Source: Acidobacteria bacterium AH-259-G07 (GTDB taxonomy: Bacteria > Acidobacteriota > UBA6911 > RPQK01 > JADFOI01). From it: a stretch of 5,536 bases of DNA. Of this stretch, positions 1 through 5,132 are shown piece by piece. Below the pieces are notes generated by a model. It ran no database searches. It was not told the origin of the DNA and saw nothing but the letters and a program-made list of their open reading frames with translations. The position numbers and the translations under genes were made by a program. The first letter of the stretch is position 1, and every line of letters begins with the position of its first letter. The DNA lies in contig JALLON010000186.1 of assembly GCA_027717925.1 (NCBI GenBank), positions 1 to 5,536 of the forward strand, given 5' to 3'.

Positions 1-18
1 CAGCACGATCGACAATTT

Positions 19-23
19 GGAGG
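19..23 (+). promoter_or_regulatory. Ribosome binding site that sets the kinase start at GTG 29
   Basis: GGAGG at 19-23 lies five bases before GTG 29, which begins the peptide MVGKTISHY. The frame is also open from a TTG at 17, but that codon overlaps this Shine-Dalgarno sequence and has no site of its own. The second kinase copy on the - strand also starts at a GTG, reads MIGKTISHY and has GGAGG at a similar distance, which supports GTG 29. Confidence 0.75.
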
Positions 24-28
24 CAGCG

Positions 29-859
29 GTGGTAGGCAAGACCATCTCTCACTACAAGATTTTGGAAAAGATAGGCCAAGGGGGCATGGGCGAGGTCTAT
101 CGTGCCGAGGACACCAGTCTGAAGCGCGAAGTCGCCATCAAGGTGCTGCCTGAGCAATTCACAAAAGACCCCCGGCGACTGGCTCGTTTTGAACGGGAAG
201 CGCAGCTTCTGGCCTCGTTGAATCATCCCAACATTGCGGCCATTCACAGCTTCGAGCACGCAGATGGGATTCACTTTCTGGTGCTGGAGCTGGTGGAAGG
301 TGAAACACTGGCCGAGCGCGTAGCGAAAGGTCCACTGCCTGTCGAAGAAGCCCTGGAAGTCTGTCGCCAGATCGCCGAAGGCGTGGAAGCGGCGCATGAG
401 AAGGGTGTCATTCACCGAGACCTGAAACCCGCCAACGTGAAGATTACGCCGGAGGGCATAGTTAAAGTGCTGGATTTCGGTTTGGCCAAAGCGTTAGAGG
501 GTGAGATTCCTGTTACGGACATTTCCCACTCGCCTACCCTGAGCGATGCGATGACTCGTGCGGGCGTGATTCTCGGAACAGCCGGCTACATGAGCCCTGA
601 ACAGGCTAAGGGAAAATCAGTAGATAAAAGAGCAGATGTTTGGGCTTTTGGGTGCGTTCTATATGAGCTATTGACAGGGAAGAGAACGTTTCACGGAGAG
701 ACGATCACCGAAACCGTGGCTAAAGTCTTGGAAAGTCAACCGGACTGGGAAGCACTCCCGGGGAACACACCTGGGAACATGCGCACTCTTTTGCGTCGGT
801 GCCTCCAGAGGACCCTAATGAGCGTCTCCGGGATATTGGTGACATCCGAATTGAGGTGA
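29..859 (+). CDS. Serine/threonine protein kinase domain (N-terminal segment of the split gene)
   Basis: This segment encodes a bacterial Hanks-type (PknB-like) kinase domain that would phosphorylate Ser/Thr of target proteins in the cytoplasm. Numbering from GTG 29, the visible motifs are the glycine loop GQGGMGEV (16-23), the ATP-binding Lys in VAIKVL (K38), the helix-C Glu in FEREAQLL (about E57), the catalytic loop HRDLKPAN (129-136, with D131), DFG (149-151), the activation segment end GTAGYMSPEQ (183-192) and ADVWAFG (about 202-208). All residues needed for catalysis are present, and the Arg before the catalytic Asp marks an RD kinase, normally switched on by activation-loop phosphorylation. 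The true protein leaves this frame at about 811; the last 16 or so codons before the stop at 857-859 are out-of-frame sequence. If translated as is, the product would be a soluble kinase of about 276 residues lacking the end of its C-lobe and its membrane anchor. Confidence 0.9.
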   Translation: MVGKTISHYKILEKIGQGGMGEVYRAEDTSLKREVAIKVLPEQFTKDPRRLARFEREAQLLASLNHPNIAAIHSFEHADGIHFLVLELVEGETLAERVAKGPLPVEEALEVCRQIAEGVEAAHEKGVIHRDLKPANVKITPEGIVKVLDFGLAKALEGEIPVTDISHSPTLSDAMTRAGVILGTAGYMSPEQAKGKSVDKRADVWAFGCVLYELLTGKRTFHGETITETVAKVLESQPDWEALPGNTPGNMRTLLRRCLQRTLMSVSGILVTSELR

Positions 860-1845
860 AGGAAGCACTGAGTGAGCCTACGACGGCATCACCGATTGGG
901 GCGATCAGTGCAGCACAGCCTGCCCGATGGAAGCTGGCGATTGCGTGGAGTACTGCCGTAGTGATAGCTCTTATAGCGGGAGTCGCTATCTGGAGTTTGA
1001 CACGTCCGGAGCCGGGTTTTCTCACGAAGTTTGTGATTATCCCGCCACCGACTTCCCCTCTGGCGAACTCCTCAGGCAATGAAGTGGCGATCTCACCCGA
1101 TGGAAGGCGCATCCTCTATCTGGCTGAGCGTGACGGCACGAGGCAACTCTACGTGCGTTCCATCGATGATCTCACGGTGACGCCGATCGCGGGCACCGAG
1201 GGTGCAAGCACGAGTCCGTTCTTCTCGCCCGATGGCGGCTCAGTGGCGTTTTTTGTCGATGGGAAACTGAAGAAGGTGTCGCTCATGGGAGGACCACCTG
1301 TGATCCTTTGCGAGGCCGGGTCTAGGTGGGTTGGAGGGGCTTGGGATTCTCAGGACACAATAGTATTCGCGGCTGCCTCCGAGGGCGGCTTTGGTCTCTA
1401 CCGCGTCTCGGCTGCCGGAGGCGAGCCGGAGAGCCTGGCTATCCCAGATCCCGCCAAGGGAGAACGTTGGTATCATAATCCCCAGATCCTACCCGGGGGG
1501 CACGCCGTGCTCTTCACCATCTGGGACGGGGGTATAAACTACCAGATTGCGGTCCTATCGCTGGAGACGGGGGAGCACAAGATCGTGCTGGAAGGAGGCA
1601 GGCACGCTCGTTATGCGCCCACGGGGCACTTGGTTCATAGTACGGAGACAGGAACCTTGATGGCCGTGCCGTTTGATCTGTCGAGGCTGGAGGTAAGCGG
1701 CGACTCCGTCCCAATCCTTGAGGGTGTCAGATACAGCTATTTCCGTGGGCTAGACCTGCGCCTTTTCTGGCGACGGAACGCTGGTTTACATCTCAGGCAT
1801 TGCTGGTGGGCGAAACTCATTAGTCTGGGTGGATCGCCAAGGTAA
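799..1845 (+). CDS. Middle segment: kinase C-lobe end, transmembrane helix and first propeller repeats
   Basis: Genuine coding in this frame begins near 811, where DPNERLRDIGDIRIEVKEAL matches the last helix of the kinase domain seen in this family. The GTG at 799 is therefore only the first possible start, not a true one. A juxtamembrane stretch follows, then a hydrophobic helix at 931-999 (KLAIAWSTAVVIALIAGVAI), a proline-rich linker and the start of the periplasmic propeller. SPDG motifs lie at 1093-1104 and 1225-1236, each beginning a PD40-type strand set (ISPDGRRILYL and FSPDGGSVAFF). Propellers of this kind are thought to sense ligands or bind partners outside the membrane; the ligand here is unknown. 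Coding in this frame ends at about 1757; the final 30 or so codons are out of frame and end at an accidental stop. Confidence 0.85.
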   Translation: MPPEDPNERLRDIGDIRIEVKEALSEPTTASPIGAISAAQPARWKLAIAWSTAVVIALIAGVAIWSLTRPEPGFLTKFVIIPPPTSPLANSSGNEVAISPDGRRILYLAERDGTRQLYVRSIDDLTVTPIAGTEGASTSPFFSPDGGSVAFFVDGKLKKVSLMGGPPVILCEAGSRWVGGAWDSQDTIVFAAASEGGFGLYRVSAAGGEPESLAIPDPAKGERWYHNPQILPGGHAVLFTIWDGGINYQIAVLSLETGEHKIVLEGGRHARYAPTGHLVHSTETGTLMAVPFDLSRLEVSGDSVPILEGVRYSYFRGLDLRLFWRRNAGLHLRHCWWAKLISLGGSPR

Positions 1846-2689
1846 AGAAACGCCCCTGACGGAAGAGATCCGCACCTACGTGCATCCGCGTCTCTCCCCC
1901 GATGGCAAACAAGTGGTCGTAGACATTCGTGGTCCAACGCGTCTGGACATTTGGATCTACGACATAGAACGGGGCATACATACGCGATTGACGACTGAGG
2001 GAGCCAGTCATCCCGTGTGGACTCCGGATGGTCAGAGGGTGGCGTTTCGTTCGGCCCCGAGCATCTACTGGAAGCCAGCAGACGGAAGTGGTGAGGAAGA
2101 AGAACTTCACTCAGGCGGAGAGGTTTCGGGTGTGTGGCCCGTTTCGTGGTCACCCGACGGGCGGATCTTGGCCATCGAACTGCTGAATCCCGGCACAGGG
2201 TATGACATGGGGATGGTGGAAACGGCCGACGGTGAACACACCTTCACTTCCTTCCTGGCCACCTCATTCGAGGAACGCTCCCCCATGTTTTCCCCTGATG
2301 GGCGCTGGGTGGCTTACATCTCAGATGAGTCAGGACAGGACGAGATCTATGTGCAGCCTTACCCTGGTCCCGGCCGCAAGTGGCTGATCTCAAAGGAGGG
2401 AGGAAGAGAGCCCGTGTGGTCCAAGAACGGGCGGGAATTGTTTTATCGAAACAGAGATCAAGTGATGGTCGTACCAGTGCAGATCGAATCCGAGTTCAGT
2501 GCCGGCACACCAGAATTGCTCTTTGAAGGGCAATATTTTTCTGATCCCACAGCTGGTCACCCACGATACGGAGTCACAGATGACGGCCGGCAGTTTTTGA
2601 TGCAGAAGGCAGAGGAAGGTCAAGCAGGCGAAATCAACGTCGTCCTCAACTGGTTTGAAGAGCTCAAGCGGCTGGTGCCCACCAACTGA
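1829..2689 (+). CDS. C-terminal segment: PD40/TolB-like beta-propeller of the kinase
   Basis: The frame is real coding from about 1754 (CAFSGDGTLVYISG), upstream of the GTG at 1829, which is only the first usable start and has no ribosome binding site. It carries further propeller blades, with motifs at SPDG 1895, TPDG 2021, SPDG 2150, SPDG 2291 and a degenerate SKNG 2420. The blades follow the usual pattern of a hydrophobic strand, SPDG, a second strand and a loop with D-E-I-Y-V or D-I-W-I-Y. The protein ends INVVLNWFEELKRLVPTN, the typical tail of these kinase/propeller proteins. In the intact product this part would lie outside the cytoplasmic membrane, carried by the transmembrane helix at 931-999. 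Translated alone it would have no signal peptide and probably no function. Confidence 0.85.
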   Translation: MDRQGKETPLTEEIRTYVHPRLSPDGKQVVVDIRGPTRLDIWIYDIERGIHTRLTTEGASHPVWTPDGQRVAFRSAPSIYWKPADGSGEEEELHSGGEVSGVWPVSWSPDGRILAIELLNPGTGYDMGMVETADGEHTFTSFLATSFEERSPMFSPDGRWVAYISDESGQDEIYVQPYPGPGRKWLISKEGGREPVWSKNGRELFYRNRDQVMVVPVQIESEFSAGTPELLFEGQYFSDPTAGHPRYGVTDDGRQFLMQKAEEGQAGEINVVLNWFEELKRLVPTN

Positions 2690-3059
2690 CCAGTGAAGGG
2701 AACGCATAAGGAAGGCGAACGTTACCTACTGTATGTTGGGTAGAATGACCCCCTCTATTCTTCGGTTTCGCATATTAAACTCACCGGTTGAGAGTCCCCT
2801 TCAATACCAAAAGTTTAGGATCTACTAAGAATACTCCGCTCTGAGAAATTGCCGAGGGTAGCCGAGGCAATCCTTTTCCCTGCAAGTCTCGGGAGAACTT
2901 TCAGTGTATTTCCTCACCGACGGCACAAATGCATCCTTAAGTTGAACAGCGCCAGTCAGTTCGTTGCCCCTAAAGAAAGCCTAAGAGATCCCTAATTCTT
3001 TCATCAAAATAACTTGTTTCAACCCTTTTCCGCCCATCAGGACACCCTAAGCGGCGGTG
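2690..3059. other. Gene-free interval of about 370 bases
   Basis: No frame here has a recognisable protein or a start codon with a ribosome binding site, and base composition is more AT-rich than in the flanking genes. I found no tRNA-like arm and no strong sigma-70 promoter. One short inverted repeat (ATTGCC 2848-2853 with GGCAAT 2866-2871, loop of 12) is followed by CCTTTTCCC and could at most be a weak terminator. The promoter of the aspartic protease gene should lie in the right half but cannot be placed. Confidence 0.5.
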
Positions 3060-3105
3060 GGCTATTCCTGAACGCGAATGGGAGGTTCGCAAAGGAGGAA
3101 TAGCC
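3060..3105 (+). promoter_or_regulatory. Nested hairpin overlapping the protease ribosome binding site
   Basis: GGCTATTCCT (3060-3069) is the exact reverse complement of AGGAATAGCC (3096-3105), a perfect 10-bp stem ending on the base before ATG 3106. Inside it GCGAA (3074-3078) pairs with TTCGC (3086-3090) around a seven-base loop. The Shine-Dalgarno sequence AAAGGAGG (3091-3098) is partly inside the outer stem, since AGG 3096-3098 pairs with CCT 3067-3069. In mRNA this structure would hinder ribosome access, so it could be a translational control element such as an RNA thermometer. The pairing is directly seen; a regulatory role is inference. Confidence 0.5.
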
Positions 3106-3462
3106 ATGAAAAGCCTGCTGCATGGGTTACTGATCGGGCCACTGGGATCGCTTCTGTGCGGTTCTTGCCTGGCCACGGGCGTTGCTCAGACGACCGTCCC
3201 GTTTCGACTCTATGATCATCACATTGTTGTGAAGGGAGCCATTGGCGAATTGAAGAACTTGAACTGTGCCATCGATACCGGATCATCGTTTACTATCCTT
3301 GATCGGCAGATTGCCAAAAAGCTCAAACTCAAAGGACGCTCCCGGGAAGTTGGGATGATTCAAAGAGGCCAGAAGCTGCGCCTCACGCTCAAAACGGGCC
3401 AATCGCTGCGGATCTTGGGTAAATTGCTCAGGCAGCACCTTGATGGCGACTTGGCGCTTTAG
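3106..3462 (+). CDS. Retropepsin-like aspartic protease, 3'-truncated and fused to antisense kinase DNA
   Basis: The start ATG 3106 has AAAGGAGG seven bases upstream. Residues 1-27 look like a Sec signal peptide (MKSLL, hydrophobic core, possible cleavage after GVA). The mature start TVPFRLYDHHIVVKGAIGEL leads into a beta-hairpin and the catalytic motif AIDTGSS with D57 (3274-3276), then LDRQIAKKLKL. This matches the N-terminal half of bacterial periplasmic pepsin-like/retropepsin-like proteases, in which a single DTG domain dimerises or pairs with a second half. True protease sequence stops at about residue 81 (near 3348). From there to the stop at 3460-3462 the frame reads the antisense of a kinase gene, giving an unrelated basic tail (KLRLTLKTGQSL). 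The C-terminal part of the protease fold is missing, so activity is unlikely. Confidence is good for the family and high for the truncation. Confidence 0.7.
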   Translation: MKSLLHGLLIGPLGSLLCGSCLATGVAQTTVPFRLYDHHIVVKGAIGELKNLNCAIDTGSSFTILDRQIAKKLKLKGRSREVGMIQRGQKLRLTLKTGQSLRILGKLLRQHLDGDLAL

Positions 3463-3552
3463 AGTGGCGTCCTCGGCCCGGTAGACCTGTCCCATTCCGC
3501 CTTCGCCGAGCTTCTCTAAGATGCGGTAATGGCTGATGGTCTTGCCAATCAC
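3349..3552 (-). pseudogene. Ser/Thr kinase 5' fragment (second paralogue, 68 codons)
   Basis: On the - strand GTG 3552-3550 begins MIGKTISHYRILEKLGEGGM and continues through the glycine loop GEGGMGQV, AIKVL with the ATP-binding Lys, and FEREAQLLASLNHPN. Homology to the kinase family ends exactly after Asn 68 (3349-3351). The next bases are the antisense of the aspartic protease gene, and that frame runs on to a stop at 3283. The catalytic loop, DFG, transmembrane helix and propeller are all absent, so this is a dead remnant. Compared with bases 29-232 I count 36 differences in 204 positions and 10 differences in 68 residues. It is therefore an independent, diverged paralogue and not a recent copy. 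Confidence 0.9.
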
Positions 3553-3558
3553 GCTTGT

Positions 3559-3566
3559 CTCCTCCC
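3559..3566 (-). promoter_or_regulatory. Ribosome binding site of the truncated kinase
   Basis: On the - strand GGGAGGAG (3566-3559) lies six bases before GTG 3552. It shows that the fragment keeps the original translation start and was once an expressed gene. Confidence 0.7.
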
Positions 3567-3721
3567 CAACTGTGCTTTTTGTAGATGGTAGACCTTCAGG
3601 GGGTTAAAGGCAAAGGAAATCGCCAAGCCAGCGGGTAGACCCCTGCGTTTCTGTCGAGCTGCTAGACTGCTCCACTCCCATGCGTCGCCCCAAAGTGTAA
3701 GATTGAACTGGTAAAGACGCC
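3567..3721. other. Divergent intergenic region between the kinase fragment and the DUF4177 gene
   Basis: These bases lie between two divergently oriented starts and should hold promoters for both genes. No clear -35/-10 pair stands out, and no coding frame is convincing. Nothing else recognisable was seen. Confidence 0.35.
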
Positions 3722-3738
3722 AAGGAGAGAAATCAAAG

Positions 3739-4119
3739 ATGAGACCAACATTCAAAAAATTGATCCCCTTGTATTTTTTGATAGCGATTCCGGTCGCGTG
3801 TAAGGAAGCCCCATTGAACGATTTGAAAAAGGGAGCCCAAGAGGCGATGGACGATGCAAGGATGAAAGCAAAGCAATGGCGGGAGTTGTCTGAAGAAGAA
3901 CTCCAAAAGATCTGGGCTATCGAATACAAGACGATCAAGGTGACGCACTCAGATCTAACAGAGCTGGACGAGAAGCTTAATGAATTGGGAAAGGAGCGTT
4001 GGGATTGCTATCACGTCAGTGAAGATGGAGAAGGAAAAGTTTTCTACCTCAAGAGACGAAAGTCCAATGCTGTTCGCTATCTCACTGATCTGCTCAGGCT
4101 AGGATCTTTGGCATTCTAA
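3739..4119 (+). CDS. Small exported or lipid-anchored protein with a DUF4177-like domain
   Basis: The start ATG 3739 follows AAGGAG (3722-3727) at a somewhat long spacing. Residues 1-21 form a positively charged then hydrophobic leader ending IAIPVAC; Cys 21 could be the lipidated residue, although Pro at -3 is a poor lipobox. Residues 26-57 are charged and helical, possibly a coiled coil. Residues 59-107 (WAIEYKTIKV, LDEKLNELGKERWDCYHV, KVFYLKRR) match the DUF4177 pattern: a first strand, a helix with LNxLGxxGW, then two strands. The usual Gly before Trp is Arg here (R87-W88). DUF4177 proteins are about 50-70 residues and of unknown function, so this 126-residue version has an added N-terminal export segment and a C-terminal tail (YLTDLLRLGSLAF). 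The reading frame is unbroken, unlike those of its neighbours. It converges with the small - strand ORF, 19 bases away. Confidence 0.75.
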   Translation: MRPTFKKLIPLYFLIAIPVACKEAPLNDLKKGAQEAMDDARMKAKQWRELSEEELQKIWAIEYKTIKVTHSDLTELDEKLNELGKERWDCYHVSEDGEGKVFYLKRRKSNAVRYLTDLLRLGSLAF

Positions 4120-4138
4120 GGTAGTAGTTGAGAAGGCA

Positions 4139-4309
4139 TTAAGTTCCCTTCAGCAGCCGCCCGTTATCAACTTGGCGGATACCCAAGTCCCTCAGACATT
4201 GCCGGATTTCTTCATCAATCAGGCTGCTCTCTGGTCCGTCCAGGTCTTCTTCGGTGTACCGGGTTGACCATCGGCTGCGCATAATCCTGATTGGTGTCCC
4301 GACGACCAT
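4139..4309 (-). CDS. Small unrecognised ORF downstream of the hydrolase remnant
   Basis: The - strand frame from ATG 4309 gives 56 residues, or 47 from the internal ATG 4282, ending at TAA 4139-4141. The sequence is mostly charged (RWSTRYTEEDLDGPESS, IDEEIRQCLRDLGIRQVDN) with a predicted short helix and no membrane segment. It lies 12 bases (or 39 from the inner start) after the ancestral stop of the hydrolase in the same direction, so it may be the last gene of that operon. Neither start has a strong ribosome binding site, so translation may have relied on coupling. I do not recognise the family. The protein-like amino-acid pattern and the position argue for a real gene, but it is short enough to be chance. 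Confidence 0.4.
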   Translation of the reverse strand: MVVGTPIRIMRSRWSTRYTEEDLDGPESSLIDEEIRQCLRDLGIRQVDNGRLLKGT

Positions 4310-4321
4310 GCATGGAAAGCT

Positions 4322-4601
4322 CTATTGTTGTGTCAGCTCTTGCAAAAAATCATGGACCGCCTCTTCGTACCTACGAGGATTGATGTTCCAAGGACCGGAT
4401 GTGAGTGGCACAGGGGACACGATGATAGATCACGATGTCTGGGCGAGAGTTGGCGAGTGCATCACTTGTCTCCACCGGAACCACCGAATCAGCGTCACCA
4501 TGGAATAAAAGAAGGGGAACAGCCAGCTTGTCCACCTGGCTGCTGATTATCAAGGAGGAGAGTCCTAACTGAGCGACGGTAGGAAGTATAGGAATCGCGG
4601 G
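4322..4601 (-). pseudogene. 3' remainder of the alpha/beta hydrolase pseudogene
   Basis: After the stop at 4602-4604 the same frame continues PAIPILPTVAQLGLSSLIIS, the expected helix and strand after the oxyanion HG of an alpha/beta hydrolase. It then jumps at about 4539-4547 directly to QVDKLAVPLLLFHGDADSVV, which is near the C-terminal end of the fold. The roughly 100-residue region carrying the nucleophile elbow GxSxG and the lid is missing. The acid residue (HGDADSVVP) and the histidine (VPCATH) remain. A one-base insertion at 4390-4391 breaks the tail: removing one base restores RSWNINPRRYEEAVHDFLQE and a stop at 4322-4324. A stop, an internal loss and a frameshift together make this a true pseudogene and not a read error. 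Confidence 0.8.
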
Positions 4602-5132
4602 TCAAGACTGTCGCGGAGGGGCATCGCGCTTACCATGTACGAAGATGACCCACGTGGTACGAGATCCTTCTATGAACCAAGCCGGGAAGCTACCCAATGT
4701 CGAGGAGAAGGACACTTTCTGAGTCGGAAGACCGAAGGCCTCCTCAGGGTTATCAGGGAAAGCGAAGAGATACAGGCGGACCAGTCCGCCGACTTCTGGC
4801 TCTCCCTTGAGCGGGAAGAACTTACGGACTACTTTGCTGTCATCGATCTGGAGAATGTCCCCCACCCGAGCATAGCCGTCCTCCCACCGTAGACCCCAGA
4901 TGCCATCTTTGTTCCAAGAACGATCTTCTCCACCTTCGGATGTGACTTGTAATGTAATTGAATCCCCATCGAGTGCCACAACCTTCAGGATAGATCTTAG
5001 GTTTTCACGCCGGGGTTCCAGTGCTCCCTTCAGCAGCAAGTTCGAGAAGTACCACCCACCACCGAGCAGGAATGCAACCGCGACTAGGAGGATTAGGAGA
5101 ACCGCGGCTTTCCATCCTGCCCACCGTATCAT
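4602..5132 (-). CDS. Membrane-anchored alpha/beta hydrolase, N-terminal fragment ending at a premature stop
   Basis: ATG 5132 is preceded on the - strand by GAGGT (5143-5139) at six bases. Residues 9-29 (AAVLLILLVAVAFLLGGGWY) form an N-terminal membrane helix, followed by a beta-rich region (about 35-150: SITLQVTSEGGEDRSW, GLRWEDGYARVGDILQ) before the hydrolase fold. The fold begins with PAWFIEGSRTTWVIFVHGK, where HG at 166-167 is the oxyanion-hole motif. The frame ends after Q175-S176 at TGA 4604-4602. The next codons continue the protein, so a CGA to TGA change (Arg to stop) is a likely cause. The surviving 176-residue product would be a membrane protein without any catalytic residue. Related full-length proteins are predicted serine hydrolases of unknown substrate. 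Confidence 0.7.
   Translation of the reverse strand: MIRWAGWKAAVLLILLVAVAFLLGGGWYFSNLLLKGALEPRRENLRSILKVVALDGDSITLQVTSEGGEDRSWNKDGIWGLRWEDGYARVGDILQIDDSKVVRKFFPLKGEPEVGGLVRLYLFAFPDNPEEAFGLPTQKVSFSSTLGSFPAWFIEGSRTTWVIFVHGKRDAPPRQS

Larger units (their letters stand above)
29..2689 (+). pseudogene. Whole kinase/PD40-propeller gene, reconstructed across two frameshifts
   Basis: Read as frame 2, then frame 1, then frame 2, this interval gives one protein of about 886 residues: kinase domain (about 9-275), transmembrane helix (about 302-324) and beta-propeller (about 350-886). That order and size are usual for the large membrane Ser/Thr kinases of Acidobacteriota. The first shift is a missing base at 809-811, where LLRRCLQR should continue as DPNERLRDIG. 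The second is one extra base between about 1745 and 1757, just before CAFSGDGTLVYISG. The two cancel, so the terminal stop at 2687-2689 is in the original frame. Substitutions against the - strand paralogue (3349-3552) are mostly at third positions, so the gene was under selection as protein. Whether the shifts are real mutations or sequencing errors cannot be told from the sequence. A programmed frameshift is unlikely, because no slippery heptamer is visible at either point. Confidence 0.75.

Noticed and set aside
801..820. Programmed -1 frameshift between kinase and sensor domains
   Set aside because: No X-XXY-YYZ slippery heptamer or obvious downstream hairpin is visible, and the family is normally encoded in one frame.
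720..1112. Open - strand frame of about 130 codons
   Set aside because: It lies antisense to well-conserved kinase and transmembrane coding sequence and its translation has no recognisable domain.
1737..2153. Long - strand frame opposite the propeller
   Set aside because: It is a shadow of the SPDG-repeat coding strand, rich in Arg, Pro and Ser as expected for antisense reading.
2848..2871. Inverted repeat ATTGCC/GGCAAT as a terminator of the kinase gene
   Set aside because: The stem has only six pairs with a 12-base loop and a broken T-run, and lies about 160 bases after the stop, so it is too weak to call.
3549..3948. Two - strand frames opposite the DUF4177 gene
   Set aside because: The + strand frame has a ribosome binding site, leader peptide and domain match; the antisense frames have none.
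4254..4546. Overlapping + strand frames across the hydrolase remnant
   Set aside because: The - strand carries clear hydrolase motifs here; the + strand translations are Cys/His-rich antisense without a ribosome binding site.
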